A stretch of 64,000 nt of DNA from Strigamia acuminata (lineage: Eukaryota > Arthropoda > Chilopoda > Geophilomorpha > Linotaeniidae), in contig OX442314.1 of assembly GCA_949358305.1 (NCBI GenBank), positions 43,346,581 through 43,410,580 on the forward strand, in the 5' to 3' direction. Made by a program: the position numbers and the translations under genes. Below the pieces are notes generated by a model that searched no databases, was not told where the DNA came from, and worked only from the letters and a program-made list of their open reading frames with translations. This document shows, piece after piece, positions 1 to 11,357 of the stretch (positions within the stretch are counted from its first letter, which is position 1; each line of letters starts with the position of its first letter).

Positions 1-2971
1 GGTGCTTGACAAAAATCGCAACCAACAAATCGAATCAAAAATGCGAAGAAACTGGAAGCAATCACCCGACAACGAAGAGGAAGAAATGGATCGGGACCCA
101 AGCGAAGACGAATGGAACGATCCCGCAAGATGGGACGAGGTTGAACCGGAAGAAAATCGGGAAAAGCCCGATGGAAACGAAAAGGTAAAAATAACAAAGA
201 ATTTAATTTGTGGCTAAACCACGAAAATACGTGAAACAAGATTCATAAAAGAAAACATCTTTATGTCAACAAACGAAAAATGACACGAGCCATTATTTAA
301 AATTCAACACGTGTAAAAAGCACATGGTCGACCATGGCGCCATCTTGAATCCAAATTCGGAATTTAACAAAAATCTAATTTTTATGTATTCATTCCTCAG
401 CCGGAACACCAACTTACGTGGGGACCCATCGATCCACAAAACGTGTCTTCGGGTACACTCTGGAGAAGCGAAATTCCGACCCCATTTCGAAGAGCGTTAG
501 AGGACGACGTCGACACCGGACCATGGAAAATTCGGCTCACTTCATCCCGAGCCCGATCGCGATTTTGGGCAAGTCAGGAGACCCTGATACACTACTTCCC
601 AGAAAAGATGCGCGACGCACTGAGGACTGAAATTCCAGAACGCGACGACGCACCAGCACCACTCCCAAACAAGTTTTTGGAAAAGGACTATCCAAGCGAG
701 CCCGAAGAGTGGGCTGTCCTCGAGAGGTGGCAAAACGCCGCTACAGACGAAGAGCGCCGACAAATACACAGAGACTATTACAACGAAGTCAGACGGACGG
801 CGTATCGAGATCTCTTCAAAATACTGAAACCAGCAGGGTATTCAACAGATGAGATAAAAACTTGGTTAAGCCAGGTTCGAGGAGAAAGACCAGACGTTCC
901 CAACTGGCGGCCCGAACACGGATTTATTACCTCACAGAAAGCAATGCACCAGCTCCACTACCTGGGCATCTTTGGGCGCAAGCGACAGAAAGCGGAGAAG
1001 CGACTCTCGAGCGAATTATTAAATCACACACACGACAACAAGCGACGACGCCTGGATCAGCCAAGCACGTCGTACAACACGCACGATCGATCGCAGTCTC
1101 ATCCTCGAGTTTATTACCGACACGCTCGAGAACCCTCGCCGCGACGAGAGCCCAGAGTCGAGAAGCCACGGGAGGTCGAGACATACCGCTACTCCAGAAA
1201 TCGACCGAACCAACGCGGATGCCTCAGGTTATCAAGGCCACGAGCAGAAACATGGGGACGCTTTGAGAGATCACGTGAAGTCGATGAGGTAGAGACTTTG
1301 CAAGTGGAAGTTCGACAAGAAGTGCCATTAACGATCGAACACGAACAATCGGCAGAGCCGATGATCGTACCGGAACAAGAGAGAAAATATACCGAAGCCG
1401 ACATGGTAGCAGCAGTCCTGAAGGCCAAAAATGAACAATCGAAGCCTGTCTACCGGCCGACTAAATCGATCGAAATGAGCATAACTTCGGTGCCAAGTGT
1501 GTTCATCAAAACACCGACAAAGCCAGCCACCAGCGTGCCTTCTAGTCTGCCCAGCGCATTCCGAAAAACTGTGGTCATCGGAGCCCCGACATCGCTGAGT
1601 CCCTTTGAACAACTCAAACGACGACAAGATCGTTTTGGACCAATTTTCCCAGCCGTACCGGAAGAAACGCGAAGCGAGACTTCTACGTTGAGAACACCGA
1701 TTGTTTGGGATGAGCCCGAACCCGATGTTCAACGAGTTTTAATTAACTCAAGACAAGATACCGTAGTTAGAGTCGACGAAAGCAATCAAACGCCTTCAAG
1801 ACCACCCCCCAATAACAGATCTTCGGACACTCGAGCCACAACCCAGTTTGATCCAACATCGTGTGAATTACAGTCGTTCCTCGATACAACCACGATCGAG
1901 CAAGCAAAAGAGATGGTGTCCGACATCGATGACTACCAAGCCAGAACGATGCAGATCGCCGTGACGAATATCCGAAGCGCGGCCATCGAGTTCACCAACA
2001 GCCCTGGACGAGATCACCCGTCACGAATGGCACGAACGACAGTCGTAATCACCGACATGATGTCGCTAGTGCTGGCCGCATCTACGTTTAGAAACGCCCG
2101 TGTGGCACTGGCAGCCTGGGCGGTCGTCGCACATGAAAGTTTTCAGCTGCCTCCCGCTCTCGTCGAGCGATGGCTAAAATTGGTTCCTTCCTGTATCCAG
2201 GTCCGCGCGCAATTAATTGCAGAAGATGCCGACCCAGAACGATCATACCAGGTAGTCCGAGCTGTGGCTGTACCACAAAGCGAACCGGTCGTACTAACCA
2301 ACAAACCCCTTCCTGAGACTCCGGCGAGCCAGACAGTCCCAGCAGTCACTCCAGAGGAGACGATAAAGTTCCCCGAAGGACTGGTTCCGATCGAAGGCGT
2401 GAAAGTAGTCGTCCGGAAGACGAAGACAAAACCAAAGATCCTGCGGCCCAAGAGAAAATTAGAGCCGAAACCTTTGCCTCCGATCGACGCACAACTCAAA
2501 CACTACTACCCGAGTTTGACGATGACCCAGAAGACGAAGAACCAGATCAAGCGATCGAGCGACCACGGCCACTCGCTCTACTTATGGATGGAGCGAACTC
2601 TAGAGGCAGGTCCAGGCGTCGATTTCATTCAGCACCAACGTCTGCTGCGTGCACACCGCGCCCCGAAGAATCCGGCCGAAGCCCAGAAGATCCACCATAC
2701 CAATCAAGGCCTGGCCCCCTTCCTCTCGCGTATCTGGGTACATGAACGAGTCGGCGCCCCCTACGAACCAGTTGGCGGCCACGATCGATACTTCATCGGG
2801 GAGTTTGAAGACCCGAGCGATCGTTCATCACGTCTCACCTCGATTTTGCCGATCGCCGAACCAACGACTCCAGCAACTCCGGAGATGGCTAAACCACCTG
2901 TAACCGAAGAATTACCTCCACCTCCGCCTCCGGACGTTCCTCAGGGATCATCTGAAAAGGAAGCGAACTAA
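1..2971 (+). CDS. Third ORF of element A, spliced, unknown function (partial 5')
   Basis: Two exons are visible: one open from the window edge to 184, acidic (Glu/Asp/Asn-rich), and one from 401 to the stop at 2969-2971. The intron 185-400 starts gtaaaa and ends cattcctcag; both sides are phase 0, so the frame continues. The downstream exon gives about 857 residues: an FWA-containing block, an ERRQI block, a W-P..SQ-AMHQL..G.F block near residues 165-190, a long Arg/Ser/Pro-rich middle, an ALAA..LP-AL block, and a C-terminal block with W-E...QRL..AR..P..P and IWVH. The same blocks occur in the same order in the third ORF of element B (8315-11148). I recognise no known domain, signal peptide or membrane segment, so I do not call it an envelope protein. 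A subgenomic spliced mRNA is the likely expression route. Confidence 0.7.
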
Positions 2972-3044
2972 ATCTAACTTTGAGTTTTCGCAATGTTTGT
3001 TGTTTTATTGTAAATCCCCCAACAACATTGCTGAGGAGGGGACG

Positions 3045-3654
3045 TGTGGTGACCACGAGGTCACAAAAGTGTTTTAATTAATCATAACTTAATAAATAGT
3101 AATTTTAATATTGATAGTAAAATGATTGTCAGATTATTGCGGGAAAACTAGCTATACTAGTTTTACCGTTTCTGCGGGACTGACGTGACAACGTCATAGA
3201 TTTGCATAATTCCCCGAATTTATGCAAATACGTCATTTCCGGTCCAGCCACTATTTAAACCCGTATCTGACCGGAAACCCCCACTTTATAGATACCAGAG
3301 CAACATTAGCATCACCACCTCACCGTCAGGCCGTTTTACCGGATTGATAGAGGATCGATGCCCGTTGCCAAATTCATCTATAAATCACAGTCACAGATAT
3401 TTATCGTAGCAATACTACGATAGTAATATCTACCGAAGCGAAGCGTTTGCGAACACGTGTTTCGCCAGACGCCATTACCCTAGACAACAGAAACCACGTG
3501 TAAGACTGCCGTGCAGCAACAAATCGTATCCGCCGACAAGGATCCGAGACCACAACATTGTTAAGTATATTTGTATTATATTACAAGTGTGAAATAAAAG
3601 GTTATTATTGTAAGATATTGTGTAAGTTTATTTACCGGAATCAAGGTTACGACA
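3045..3654 (+). repeat. 3' LTR of element A
   Basis: Starts TGTGGTGACC after a purine tract and ends GGTTACGACA, an imperfect inverted repeat of the start. It contains a TATA-like tatttaaac near 3253 and an AATAAA at about 3592. A strong hairpin lies at 3395-3431: arms AGATATT/AATATCT and ATCGTAG/CTACGAT around a 5-nt loop. The target duplication cannot be tested because the other LTR is outside the window. Confidence 0.7.
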
Positions 3655-3658
3655 CACG

Positions 3659-4880
3659 TTGTTGAGGTCAAGGATTTAATTTAAAATAGACGCTTATTAA
3701 TTTTAGATTCGGTTTTCAAGTACCTTGTTCGTTTTAGTTTGCTTGAATCAACATTCTGTAATAATTTGTAAAACAAAAATTGTTGTAAAAACGCGAAAAA
3801 ATCCGCGGCTACGTCCGGCTCGAACATTATTTTCACAACGCTCTCGATTTGGCTTAGCAAAGACATGAATGTAATGTTTAGATTAATTAAGTGATTGAAT
3901 ATCTTGAAATAAGGTAATATTTTACATGGGGGTGTAAAATCCAACTCTCTACCTCCACGTGGTCACCCCTGGATAAACTGAGCACATGATTTGTCTTAGT
4001 TGAACCAGAAGAGAGCCCTGGTCATTTGAAAATTTCTGACATTTCTTTTGATTATTTAATAATTCTTGTGTATTGTAAGCCTGCATTCTTTCATGAATGT
4101 GGCATTTACAGTGTAAGCCTACATTTCTCCGTGAATGTGGCATTTATATGAATGTGTATTGCATGACCACGTTCCTCCTTGAATGTAGCATTTACATTTT
4201 CCATTGTATTGCGAGTATTGGTCGGCTTCTCGGGGAGCCTACCGTAGGTGGCCTAGGCATGAATGCATTTGGCTGGGATTGATTGCTGCTGTTCGCAGCT
4301 GGTTTTTTTTTTATAACAAACTAAGTAATTGAAATTTAAAAAGCACAAAGTACCCAATTCAAAATATAGTTAGAAAAATATCGCATTAAGATTAAATAAT
4401 TATGACAAATGAACACAAAATGTTTTAAAAATTAATCAAAAACACAAATAGAAATATCGAAATATGGATTTGCGCATAAAAAGCATCAAAACTCGGTAAA
4501 TAACTAACAAAAATCTGGTCATCTGGTTGACTTCTCGTTGTGGCTCACTACTGTGTTTGTTGCCTTGACTTTGTCCGCGTAAAATTTATGTTGTGTGAAC
4601 ACCAAAACACAATTAACACCAATGATTTGGCAATAGCACTTTGACCAGTCAATATGATTCTTTCAAAATGTTCCAAATAATTAAAAACAATGAACAAAAC
4701 TGTCACTTGAACTTGACAACAAACAAACAGTACTCTCACTTTCTTGAACAGCTTTCCACAAAGATTTTTCAAAAATACGGGATTTTATTCTTCATGACCT
4801 GACCAGTCACCAACTCTTGTGGAGATGTGCTTGTTATTCGATGTTAAGTGCTACAATACGCTTGCAAAAAGTGTCCAACT
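3659..4880. other. AT-rich interval without a recognisable gene
   Basis: No coding pattern was found. At about 4072-4200 there are three degenerate copies of a roughly 45-bp unit containing tgaatgtggcatttaca. Confidence 0.5.
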
Positions 4881-4888
4881 GCTTGTTG

Positions 4889-5119
4889 TCAATCTTTTCC
4901 TTCGACCTGTGCCGTTCTAAAGGCTTTAACACATGATTTATTAAGGTGTTCAACCGTGCCATTTGCTTGCGGCCAGTACGGGGTCACGCGTCTGTGAATT
5001 ATGCCATTTTCCTGCATAAACTCCTTAAAATGGAAGGAGTTCCAAAGGGCCTTTAACAACGGTCGTGTAACAGGGACTTTTACCACATTATCAGTTGTGA
5101 TGTTAAACTTCTTGGTCAA
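4889..5119 (-). pseudogene. Ty3/gypsy integrase relic
   Basis: The minus-strand translation has QENGIIHRRVTPYWPQANGT, matching the C-terminal part of the Ty3-type integrase core (the family normally reads N-G-x-x-E-x-x-N after the PQ(A/S) turn; here TVEHLNK supplies the catalytic-region Glu). Only about 75 residues remain and the flanks do not continue the domain. A second, more decayed copy of the same segment lies at 36757-37030. Confidence 0.65.
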
Positions 5120-5369
5120 TTTGGAAATGGAAGAGCGACAGGAATGCTGTCCTTAGTTGCTTGTCTGTAGAACAGCCAAGTATGCCTCATATCATCGTTC
5201 CACGAGTCCTCATGTGGAATTAACAAAGCTTGTCGTTGGCTCCATTCTTGTAACAAGTATGGCAGTAGTTGATGAATATCATTTCTGATTGTTTCATTTA
5301 TATTCACCTTGAGTGCAAGTTTTGATCGATGTACACTGACAAGTGAGAATCAGCGCGTATTCGGGGGAA

Positions 5370-5890
5370 GACGGTAAGGGCAGCATTTCTGTCGCTCTTC
5401 CATTGGCCCAGAAATCCGACCAACCCCCTCTGGTGGTGTACTTTTGTGAATGCGCGCTCATACTACGTTCACATTCCACCAGTTTTTAGCGCCAAATCAA
5501 TGTCGAAATGCAAACTGATAAATCACCACAAGTTTGTGCAGATGATTTGGGTGGTTTTTCTGGGGCGTTTGCATTGTTCTTCGCGAGAAAAAGTACGATC
5601 CGGCACTTGGGGATAGGCACCACGCCGCTCAAAGCATGGCGGGGGAAACGGCATGGCTGCAAATCGTGCCGATGGGTTTTCTCTTTTATTTTGGGGTTTG
5701 TGCCGTTTTTCGACTGGTTTTTGGTGTTTTCAGAGTGTTGCGAGGTTTTCTTTTGTGTTTTTCGATAGAAAATGCATCACCGATCCGCACTCGCACATCG
5801 CTCTTTTCGACAACAGCCACCAGAAGGGGTGGGCTGGATTTTTGGGCCAATGGGAAAACGACAAGAATACTGTCCTTAGTCGCTTGTGGC
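5370..5890. repeat. Imperfect long inverted repeat
   Basis: About 90 bases at 5375-5465 pair imperfectly with the reverse complement of about 5795-5890. Both arms contain cattggccca(g/a)aaatcc followed by a C-rich stretch and ctctggtgg or cttctggtgg. A third related piece (gctgtccttagttgcttg) sits at about 5145. This looks like the ends of a decayed inverted-repeat transposon. The roughly 330 bases between the arms have no convincing coding capacity. Confidence 0.4.
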
Positions 5891-6660
5891 ATGATGGATC
5901 AGTGGAGTAGAAAACTTGTATTTTAAACTATCGGAGCGATGTGGAAGCGTAAAACAACCCGTACCCAAAATATCACATACCTAATTATACATTTGGTTAT
6001 GGTGGGAGATTGACTTCGCCTTTGGTGCTCCGTTTGCAGCATGCGATACGATGACGTACTCTAGGGCGATTGAGTGCGTATTTGATATTGCAGACGTGAC
6101 TGGCACTTATACAGACGGTGCCAGACAATAAACTAAAGACTACAAATATAAAATAAAGGTTTAATAATGTGTAAAACTTACAAGTAAAGCAAATTTCCAT
6201 AGGACAGAAGTAACATGGCCATCTTGGCCTAGAGGCTGCCATGTTGGATAAGAGTGAAAAACTAAAGGAGCTCACTCCAGTGGCAAAGGATGCAAACCTC
6301 TGCACGATGCAAGAAAAGAAAACATACAATTATAAATAAGATTAATGGGAATCTATGGTAAAAATAACTAAGGAGTGACATAGTAAAGAGTTCTATAATT
6401 TGGTGAAAGCATTGTGGAGAACCTTGCTTTGAAAATATAAAAATTTTTTAGCTTTAATTTTTTTGTAGAATTTATTCAATTTAATAGTAAGTGATTACAA
6501 AAAAATTTATCAATTGATTTAACGGATAAAATCACTACATGCTTATACGGGTTTTTCTCAGCCAAATTAATTAGACATTGTGGATATGGACAATCTGTTC
6601 AAAAGTAAAATACAATTAAGCCTACTGTTTCTGGGAAGCAACAATAAAAAAGTAAAAATA
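5891..6660. other. Interval with no recognisable feature
   Basis: I find no coding pattern, repeat pair or RNA gene here. The short open frames are not supported by any family motif. Confidence 0.4.
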
Positions 6661-6664
6661 CTAT

Positions 6665-7111
6665 TTAAATAGTACTATAACCTTGGGTGTCAATCCCGTA
6701 GCCTACTATGGCTCCCGACCATGCCCTTTGCTCTAACTTACTATTTCTAGCCTGGGATGGAATATGGACATAAGTCTTGCTGCCTATGCAGCGAAGATGC
6801 CTAACCGAGACTTTCCGGCCATAAAATACATTATATGGGGTTTTGCCTTGCAAAGTCGAATGGGGAAACCGATTTTTCAAATACACTAATGTAGTCCCCA
6901 ACTCTGCCCATAAATACTTAGGAAAGTCACATTCTAGTCTCATGGCTCTAATGCCATTTAGAATGATTCGGTTTGCACGTTTCGGCACTGGATTTATTTC
7001 CGGTGAGTAAGGGTTCGTGCGCTTGCGCTCGCATTTAATGCCTTGCGCTTCAATGTGGGCCTGCCAAGCTTTCGAAATAAACTCGCCCCCATTGTCCGTC
7101 CGAATTCCCTT
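6665..7111 (-). pseudogene. Ty1/copia integrase relic, C-terminal half
   Basis: The minus-strand translation contains RTDNGGEF (second catalytic Asp of copia integrase), then LWAELGTTLVYLKNRFP and the downstream P-Y-x-x-(F)-Y-G-(R)-K-x-x-V-x-x-L-R...Y-V-H-I-P region typical of copia polyproteins. The frame ends at 6665 before any reverse transcriptase. The usual N-G-x-A-E-R segment carrying the catalytic Glu is changed (INPVPKR), so it is probably dead. The N-terminal half lies 28 kb away at 35104-35544, separated by element B. Confidence 0.8.
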
Positions 7112-7115
7112 AACT

Positions 7116-8139
7116 TGCGGCGATCCGGGTTTTTACTTATTAAATTATGTAAATTCAATAAGCAATCGTCGTAGAGATGCCGTACAGGACTTCTACTCTG
7201 TGGCCAAATGTTTGTCTAGGGGAATGATTTTACACAGAGTAAAGGAAAAATTAGATAGTTTTAATCGTTCAAAATACAAAGGAGGTATTATTTAAAATGT
7301 TTGGGGTCGATCTGGCTTCTTCTTCAAATGTACACTCACAGTTGACCGTTGGCTCCAAGATGGCGTCGATGGCGTCGTGTGAGCGCGGGATTTTAACGGA
7401 GTAAACTCAACGCTAAAATACTTTGCTAAAATATACTAAAATCCTCGGTTCGATTATTACGGAGCAAGCTCGACGTAACAATCGGTCTTTACACAAATCG
7501 CTTTGTGGAGTTAAACTCGACACAAAGCCTTCAAACTAACAGAGTAAACTCGATGTTAGTTTCACACAGAAATGGCTTAAATTACACGTAGTAATTCAAG
7601 CTAGAAAGTTGCTATTCCGTACAGTGGGTACAGACCAGCGATGAAACTCAATTCGTCCAAGAATCACAGATCACACTTTGCAGTTTTGGCAGAAGTTTGA
7701 CACGGTTGTGAACAGTTTGGAGGTGGAATCAAGAGTGCGGGAAGAGTGGGCCAAAACCGTTTGGCTCACTCCTAAATCTGCTCAGAAAAGCTGCGCAGAT
7801 GACGAGTTGCACAAAGATCACACACGGCCGCCTTCGGGTCGTGTGCAACAATTGAGCCGGGCACGCGCGAGGGGAAGGGATGCTCCGCCCAGGCACACGC
7901 CTAGCAGCATCATCAAAGCAATGCACGCTGCAGCGCGATTGGTTGACGCTGTTGCTGGGCCAAAACTTGCTGCAAAACACAATATTATTTGGGTAATATT
8001 GTGTCTTGTTTTATATTTTATTAATGTATGTTTTATTTCAATTTACATTGAAACAAAACATATAGGCTTGTTGAATATGTTTAAAAGACAATTTGGAAAT
8101 ATGGTGCGCACTCAAATAGGAATATTTGAGGTCACCACA
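7116..8139 (-). repeat. 3' LTR of element B
   Basis: Near-identical to 34040-35103 except for a missing 39-bp block, which removes one hairpin of the array described separately, and a few substitutions. It is preceded in sense by a polypurine tract, AAAAGGGGGGGAAG (about 8142-8157). The 214-residue open frame crossing this LTR is not conserved coding sequence. Confidence 0.92.
7391..7601 (-). ncRNA. Hairpin array in the 3' LTR of element B (five hairpins)
   Basis: Same array as 34315-34565, with hairpins at 7391-7418, 7452-7483, 7500-7528, 7533-7562 and 7575-7601. The second hairpin is absent because of the 39-bp deletion, so the arrays of the two LTRs differ by about one unit. Confidence 0.6.
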
Positions 8140-8314
8140 CTTCCCCCCCTTTTAAGAAAGAATCTTATTCTTTTCCAAAAAGAGACAGGTAAGTATGAGA
8201 ACAAATACACAAGGTTTCAAAGTAAAATGGAACAGGATATATATTTATTCTTTTTTATTACAGTAAAAAAAAATAAAAAAGGAATTATTTTCAATGAATG
8301 GGCATGTTCCCCAA

Positions 8315-11148
8315 TTATTTAGGCAACATGTCCGTTGAGTGATCGTTTGGATCTTTGTGCTCTGTGACGGTGCACAAAGGTCGGCCGGCGTTTGGTCCTG
8401 ACCGGAAGCCAGGGTTGATGTGGAGCCACACTTGCTTGATGCGGTCCACACCATCCCTTCGTCCAAAACCCATCTCGAAATACTCCTGCGGGTCTTGAGG
8501 CGTAATTCGGGCGAACACCAGGCGTTGATGCAGGATCCACGGCTGCTGTTCCTTGATGTGGTTTTCCAGCCACGCGAGGACTCGGTTGCATAAATCCTCG
8601 CTGTTCTGGAGAATCGTTTTCGTTGCGCTCGTTATGTAGCAAAAGGCGTATAATGAGCGCAAACGTTGATAGGCGGTGAGATAGGTGGCCATTTTTGATC
8701 CCCTATCTCTCGGCGGCGAATCCTTTGGAGGAGGCGGTGGTGGCGGCGACTTTTTGCAGATCGAGAGGGATCTGGATCTGCACGAAGCCGGGGTGCGCGT
8801 CTTTGGTCTGGCACCGCTGGCCACAGGCACGACGAACTCGCGATCGTCGCTGTCGAGCCACTCCATCGGAGACGAGATGTTGCAACTCGGTGCCTCGGTT
8901 GCACGGGAAACTCTCGACGTTGCCGTGATGGCAGCGTGGAGTGGAGCTGCGGATGACGGTGGTGCGCCAGCGGGACGGGCGGTGGCTCGTTCCGTTGCGC
9001 GCTGCTGCTTCAGCGTAGCCCATTCCTGCCGTAGTCGAATGGCGGATCCAGCCGGAGTTTCGCCAGTCGCCTCGGCTTGTTGCGTCAATTCGGCGAGCAT
9101 CGTTGGAGAATCTGGGCGAACTGACTCCAAATCGTCCAGCAAGGCTCGTGGAAGCCCTAACGGCACGGTCCACAATCGAGTGGCGGCCGCCAGAGCAATC
9201 TGTGGGTCGGGAAAGACTCCTTGGAACAGGATTCGAAGAAGTCCCTCCGACAACTTCCTGTTCATCTTCTGCAGCGTCCGTTGCAGTTGCTTGTCGGACT
9301 TGCACGACGCAAGCTCTCGCGCAAGCCATTGCCATTCTTTCTCACCTTCGCGGATCTGAGCGAGTTGGTATTCGTCCAGATGCGCGAGGTACATCGCTTG
9401 GGCTGTCTCGGGAAACGATGAGAATCGCCTCCAGAGATCAGCGCACTCCTGTGCGGGAAATGGTTCTTGAGAGACGTATCCCTCAAAACGGATGACCGAT
9501 GTCACTTGTGGCACGGGCACCGATGAGTCTGGTCGCATGTCGCTGGTGACTGGACGGCAAGCGAACGGCAAAGAGGTGTTGACGTCTCCCTGACCGGCTT
9601 GCAATGCGGCGATGCGTCGATCTTCTTTCGCTATCTCGTCCGACCAGTCAATTCGGCCGGAGGAGGAAGCGCTAAGCTGTGAAGCGTTGGACCTCTCTTC
9701 ACGCGACGAGAGTGAACTCCTCGTGGAAGATTGGCGCGATTGCACTCGAGGTCGGCTTCGGGATGTGGGTCTCGACACGGACTTCGAATGTCTTTTTGGC
9801 GGCGTCGGCTCGCGTCGGTGATGCGAGCGATGACGAGCCTTCTGGAGTGGAGGTAACCCTCCAATGGCGCCTTCCCCCGACGACTGTGTTGGGGAGGAGC
9901 GACGGCCACTGTAGGGCGACCTCGATGATCGTGACCTCGACGTGGAGCGCGGCGGCACCACGTGGATGGTGGAAGCGACCTGTACCCGGGGCTCAGGCTC
10001 TGGATACGGGTTTGGCACGAAATCAGCATGGAAACATCCGCCCATGGCTAGTTGATGCATTTCCGATTGGCATGTCGGCACCCAACGTTTCTTTCCGTCC
10101 GTTGTTACACGGAAAGATTCGTGGTAGAGGCGTACAACCTCTGCCTTGGTTTGGTCAAGACGTTGGAAGATGTCCTCCAAAATCTGTCGACGCTCCCACG
10201 CAGGAGCGTTGAAGTAACGGCGATGGTCTCGCGTTTCTTGAGCGATCACTGAAGGCGAAGTCGAGCAACACGTTTCGCAGTGGTCCGAAGGTGTCGCGCT
10301 TCATTGCCCACTCGAGGGCGTCGCGATGACCGAATCCATCGATTAAATAGGCGATCCGAAACTTCGTTCCCCATCGCTTGTTTAAGGCTTCGGAGAATTT
10401 GTGTCGGGCCGCCCAAAACGTCAGTCTCCCCTTGGACTTGATGATTTCCGGCGGCAATGCATGTCGCCAGACTCCAGGAGCTGTCGGAACATCGGGGTGC
10501 AGTTCGAGATGCGTCTCCCGAAGCTGGATGATCTGTAAAATATTCGAAGAAATAATTAAAATCCATTTTTTCGTGTAAAATAATTATTTCCGAATTTTCA
10601 GTGAATAAAATCACGGGTGAGATTTCATTCGACAGTTTAGATTCATTAAATTTTTCAAAATATTTGAAAAATCGTAAAAAACGTTGTTTCCGACGGCTAT
10701 GTTTCAATGTTTGGAGCGTTGCCGTAGCAACGCCTCAAAAACGAGACACAGCGCCATCTGATGATAAAAATGGCGGCGCCTTCTTGCGAAGGCGTTACCA
10801 ACGAACTTTTCGCTTTTTCCGAGTGAAAATGCACTTTTAATTACTTTTCATGACTGAAAGGTAATTTTATTTTAAATTATTTACCCGGTCGTGTCTCTGT
10901 GCACGAGTTTCGCCGTTTGGATCGGCGAATAGGCCTCCTCGAAGTTGTGGTCGGGGCGGCGTGACTGGCAAACGGGCAGCAGCGTCGGCCAGAGCGGCTT
11001 GAGCTTCGGCGGACGCTTCGGCGGACTCTTCGGTGACATCTACGGATGTGTTTGAAGTATTTGCGGAACCAAGCAGCGTCGAATTTGTTTCTAATTCGAG
11101 GCTGTTGGCGCCGGCTTCGCTTCCTTCTTTCGGTTCCTCTCCTTCCAT
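8315..11148 (-). CDS. Third ORF of element B, spliced, frameshifted, unknown function
   Basis: Exon 1 (11148-10885) starts at an ATG and is acidic, ending at a gtaaat donor. Exon 2 starts at 10532 after ttttacag and runs to the stop at 8315. A further 5' untranslated intron is likely at 11234-11157 (gtaagt ... ggattag). In exon 2 the reading frame moves by one base near 10250: LTFWAARHKF is in one frame and WERRQI onward in another, so this copy is probably broken. Conserved blocks match element A's third ORF in order: FWA, ERRQI, W-P...S-E-MHQL..G.F, an Arg/Ser-rich region, IALAA..LP-ALL, W-L-E...HQRL..AR..P..P and VWLH. No known domain is recognised. Confidence 0.7.
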
Positions 11149-11357
11149 TTGAACGACTAATCCAAATGGAAAAGAAAAACGAAAATTAATTTATTAGTTT
11201 TTCCTTGGAAACTTCCAAAGAAAAAGCTACTTACAATTGAAGATTCGGGAGAATTTATCCAACGGTTTCTCTTTTGGTTTTTTGGCGATGAGCACTTAGC
11301 ACACGTGTGAGATCGAAGTGAACTCAGACGCGAAGTGATCAGTTCAAATACCGGAAG

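Larger units (their letters stand above)
1..3654 (+). mobile_element. LTR retrotransposon A (3' portion, Ty3/gypsy-like)
   Basis: The window opens inside this element. Visible parts are the third ORF (1-2971), a purine-rich tract around 3034-3044 (gaggaggggacg) and a terminal LTR (3045-3654). The LTR begins TGTGGTGACC, the same ten bases as the LTR of element B. Gag, pol and the 5' LTR would lie to the left of the window. Assignment to Ty3/gypsy is inference from the shared LTR start and from ORF3 homology to element B, which has a clear Ty3-type pol. Confidence 0.75.

Noticed and set aside
443-2971. Envelope gene in element A (position after pol)
   Set aside because: No signal peptide, no transmembrane anchor and no conserved Cys pattern. 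Content is charged and Pro/Arg-rich and is shared with the third ORF of element B.
7678-8322. 214-residue open frame (and its partner at 34642-35205)
   Set aside because: It lies within the LTR of element B, runs over the LTR edge into different sequence in each copy, and shows no protein family signal.
8685-9495. Plus-strand ORFs opposite the third ORF of element B
   Set aside because: Mirror frames of a GC-rich coding region; the minus strand carries the conserved blocks.
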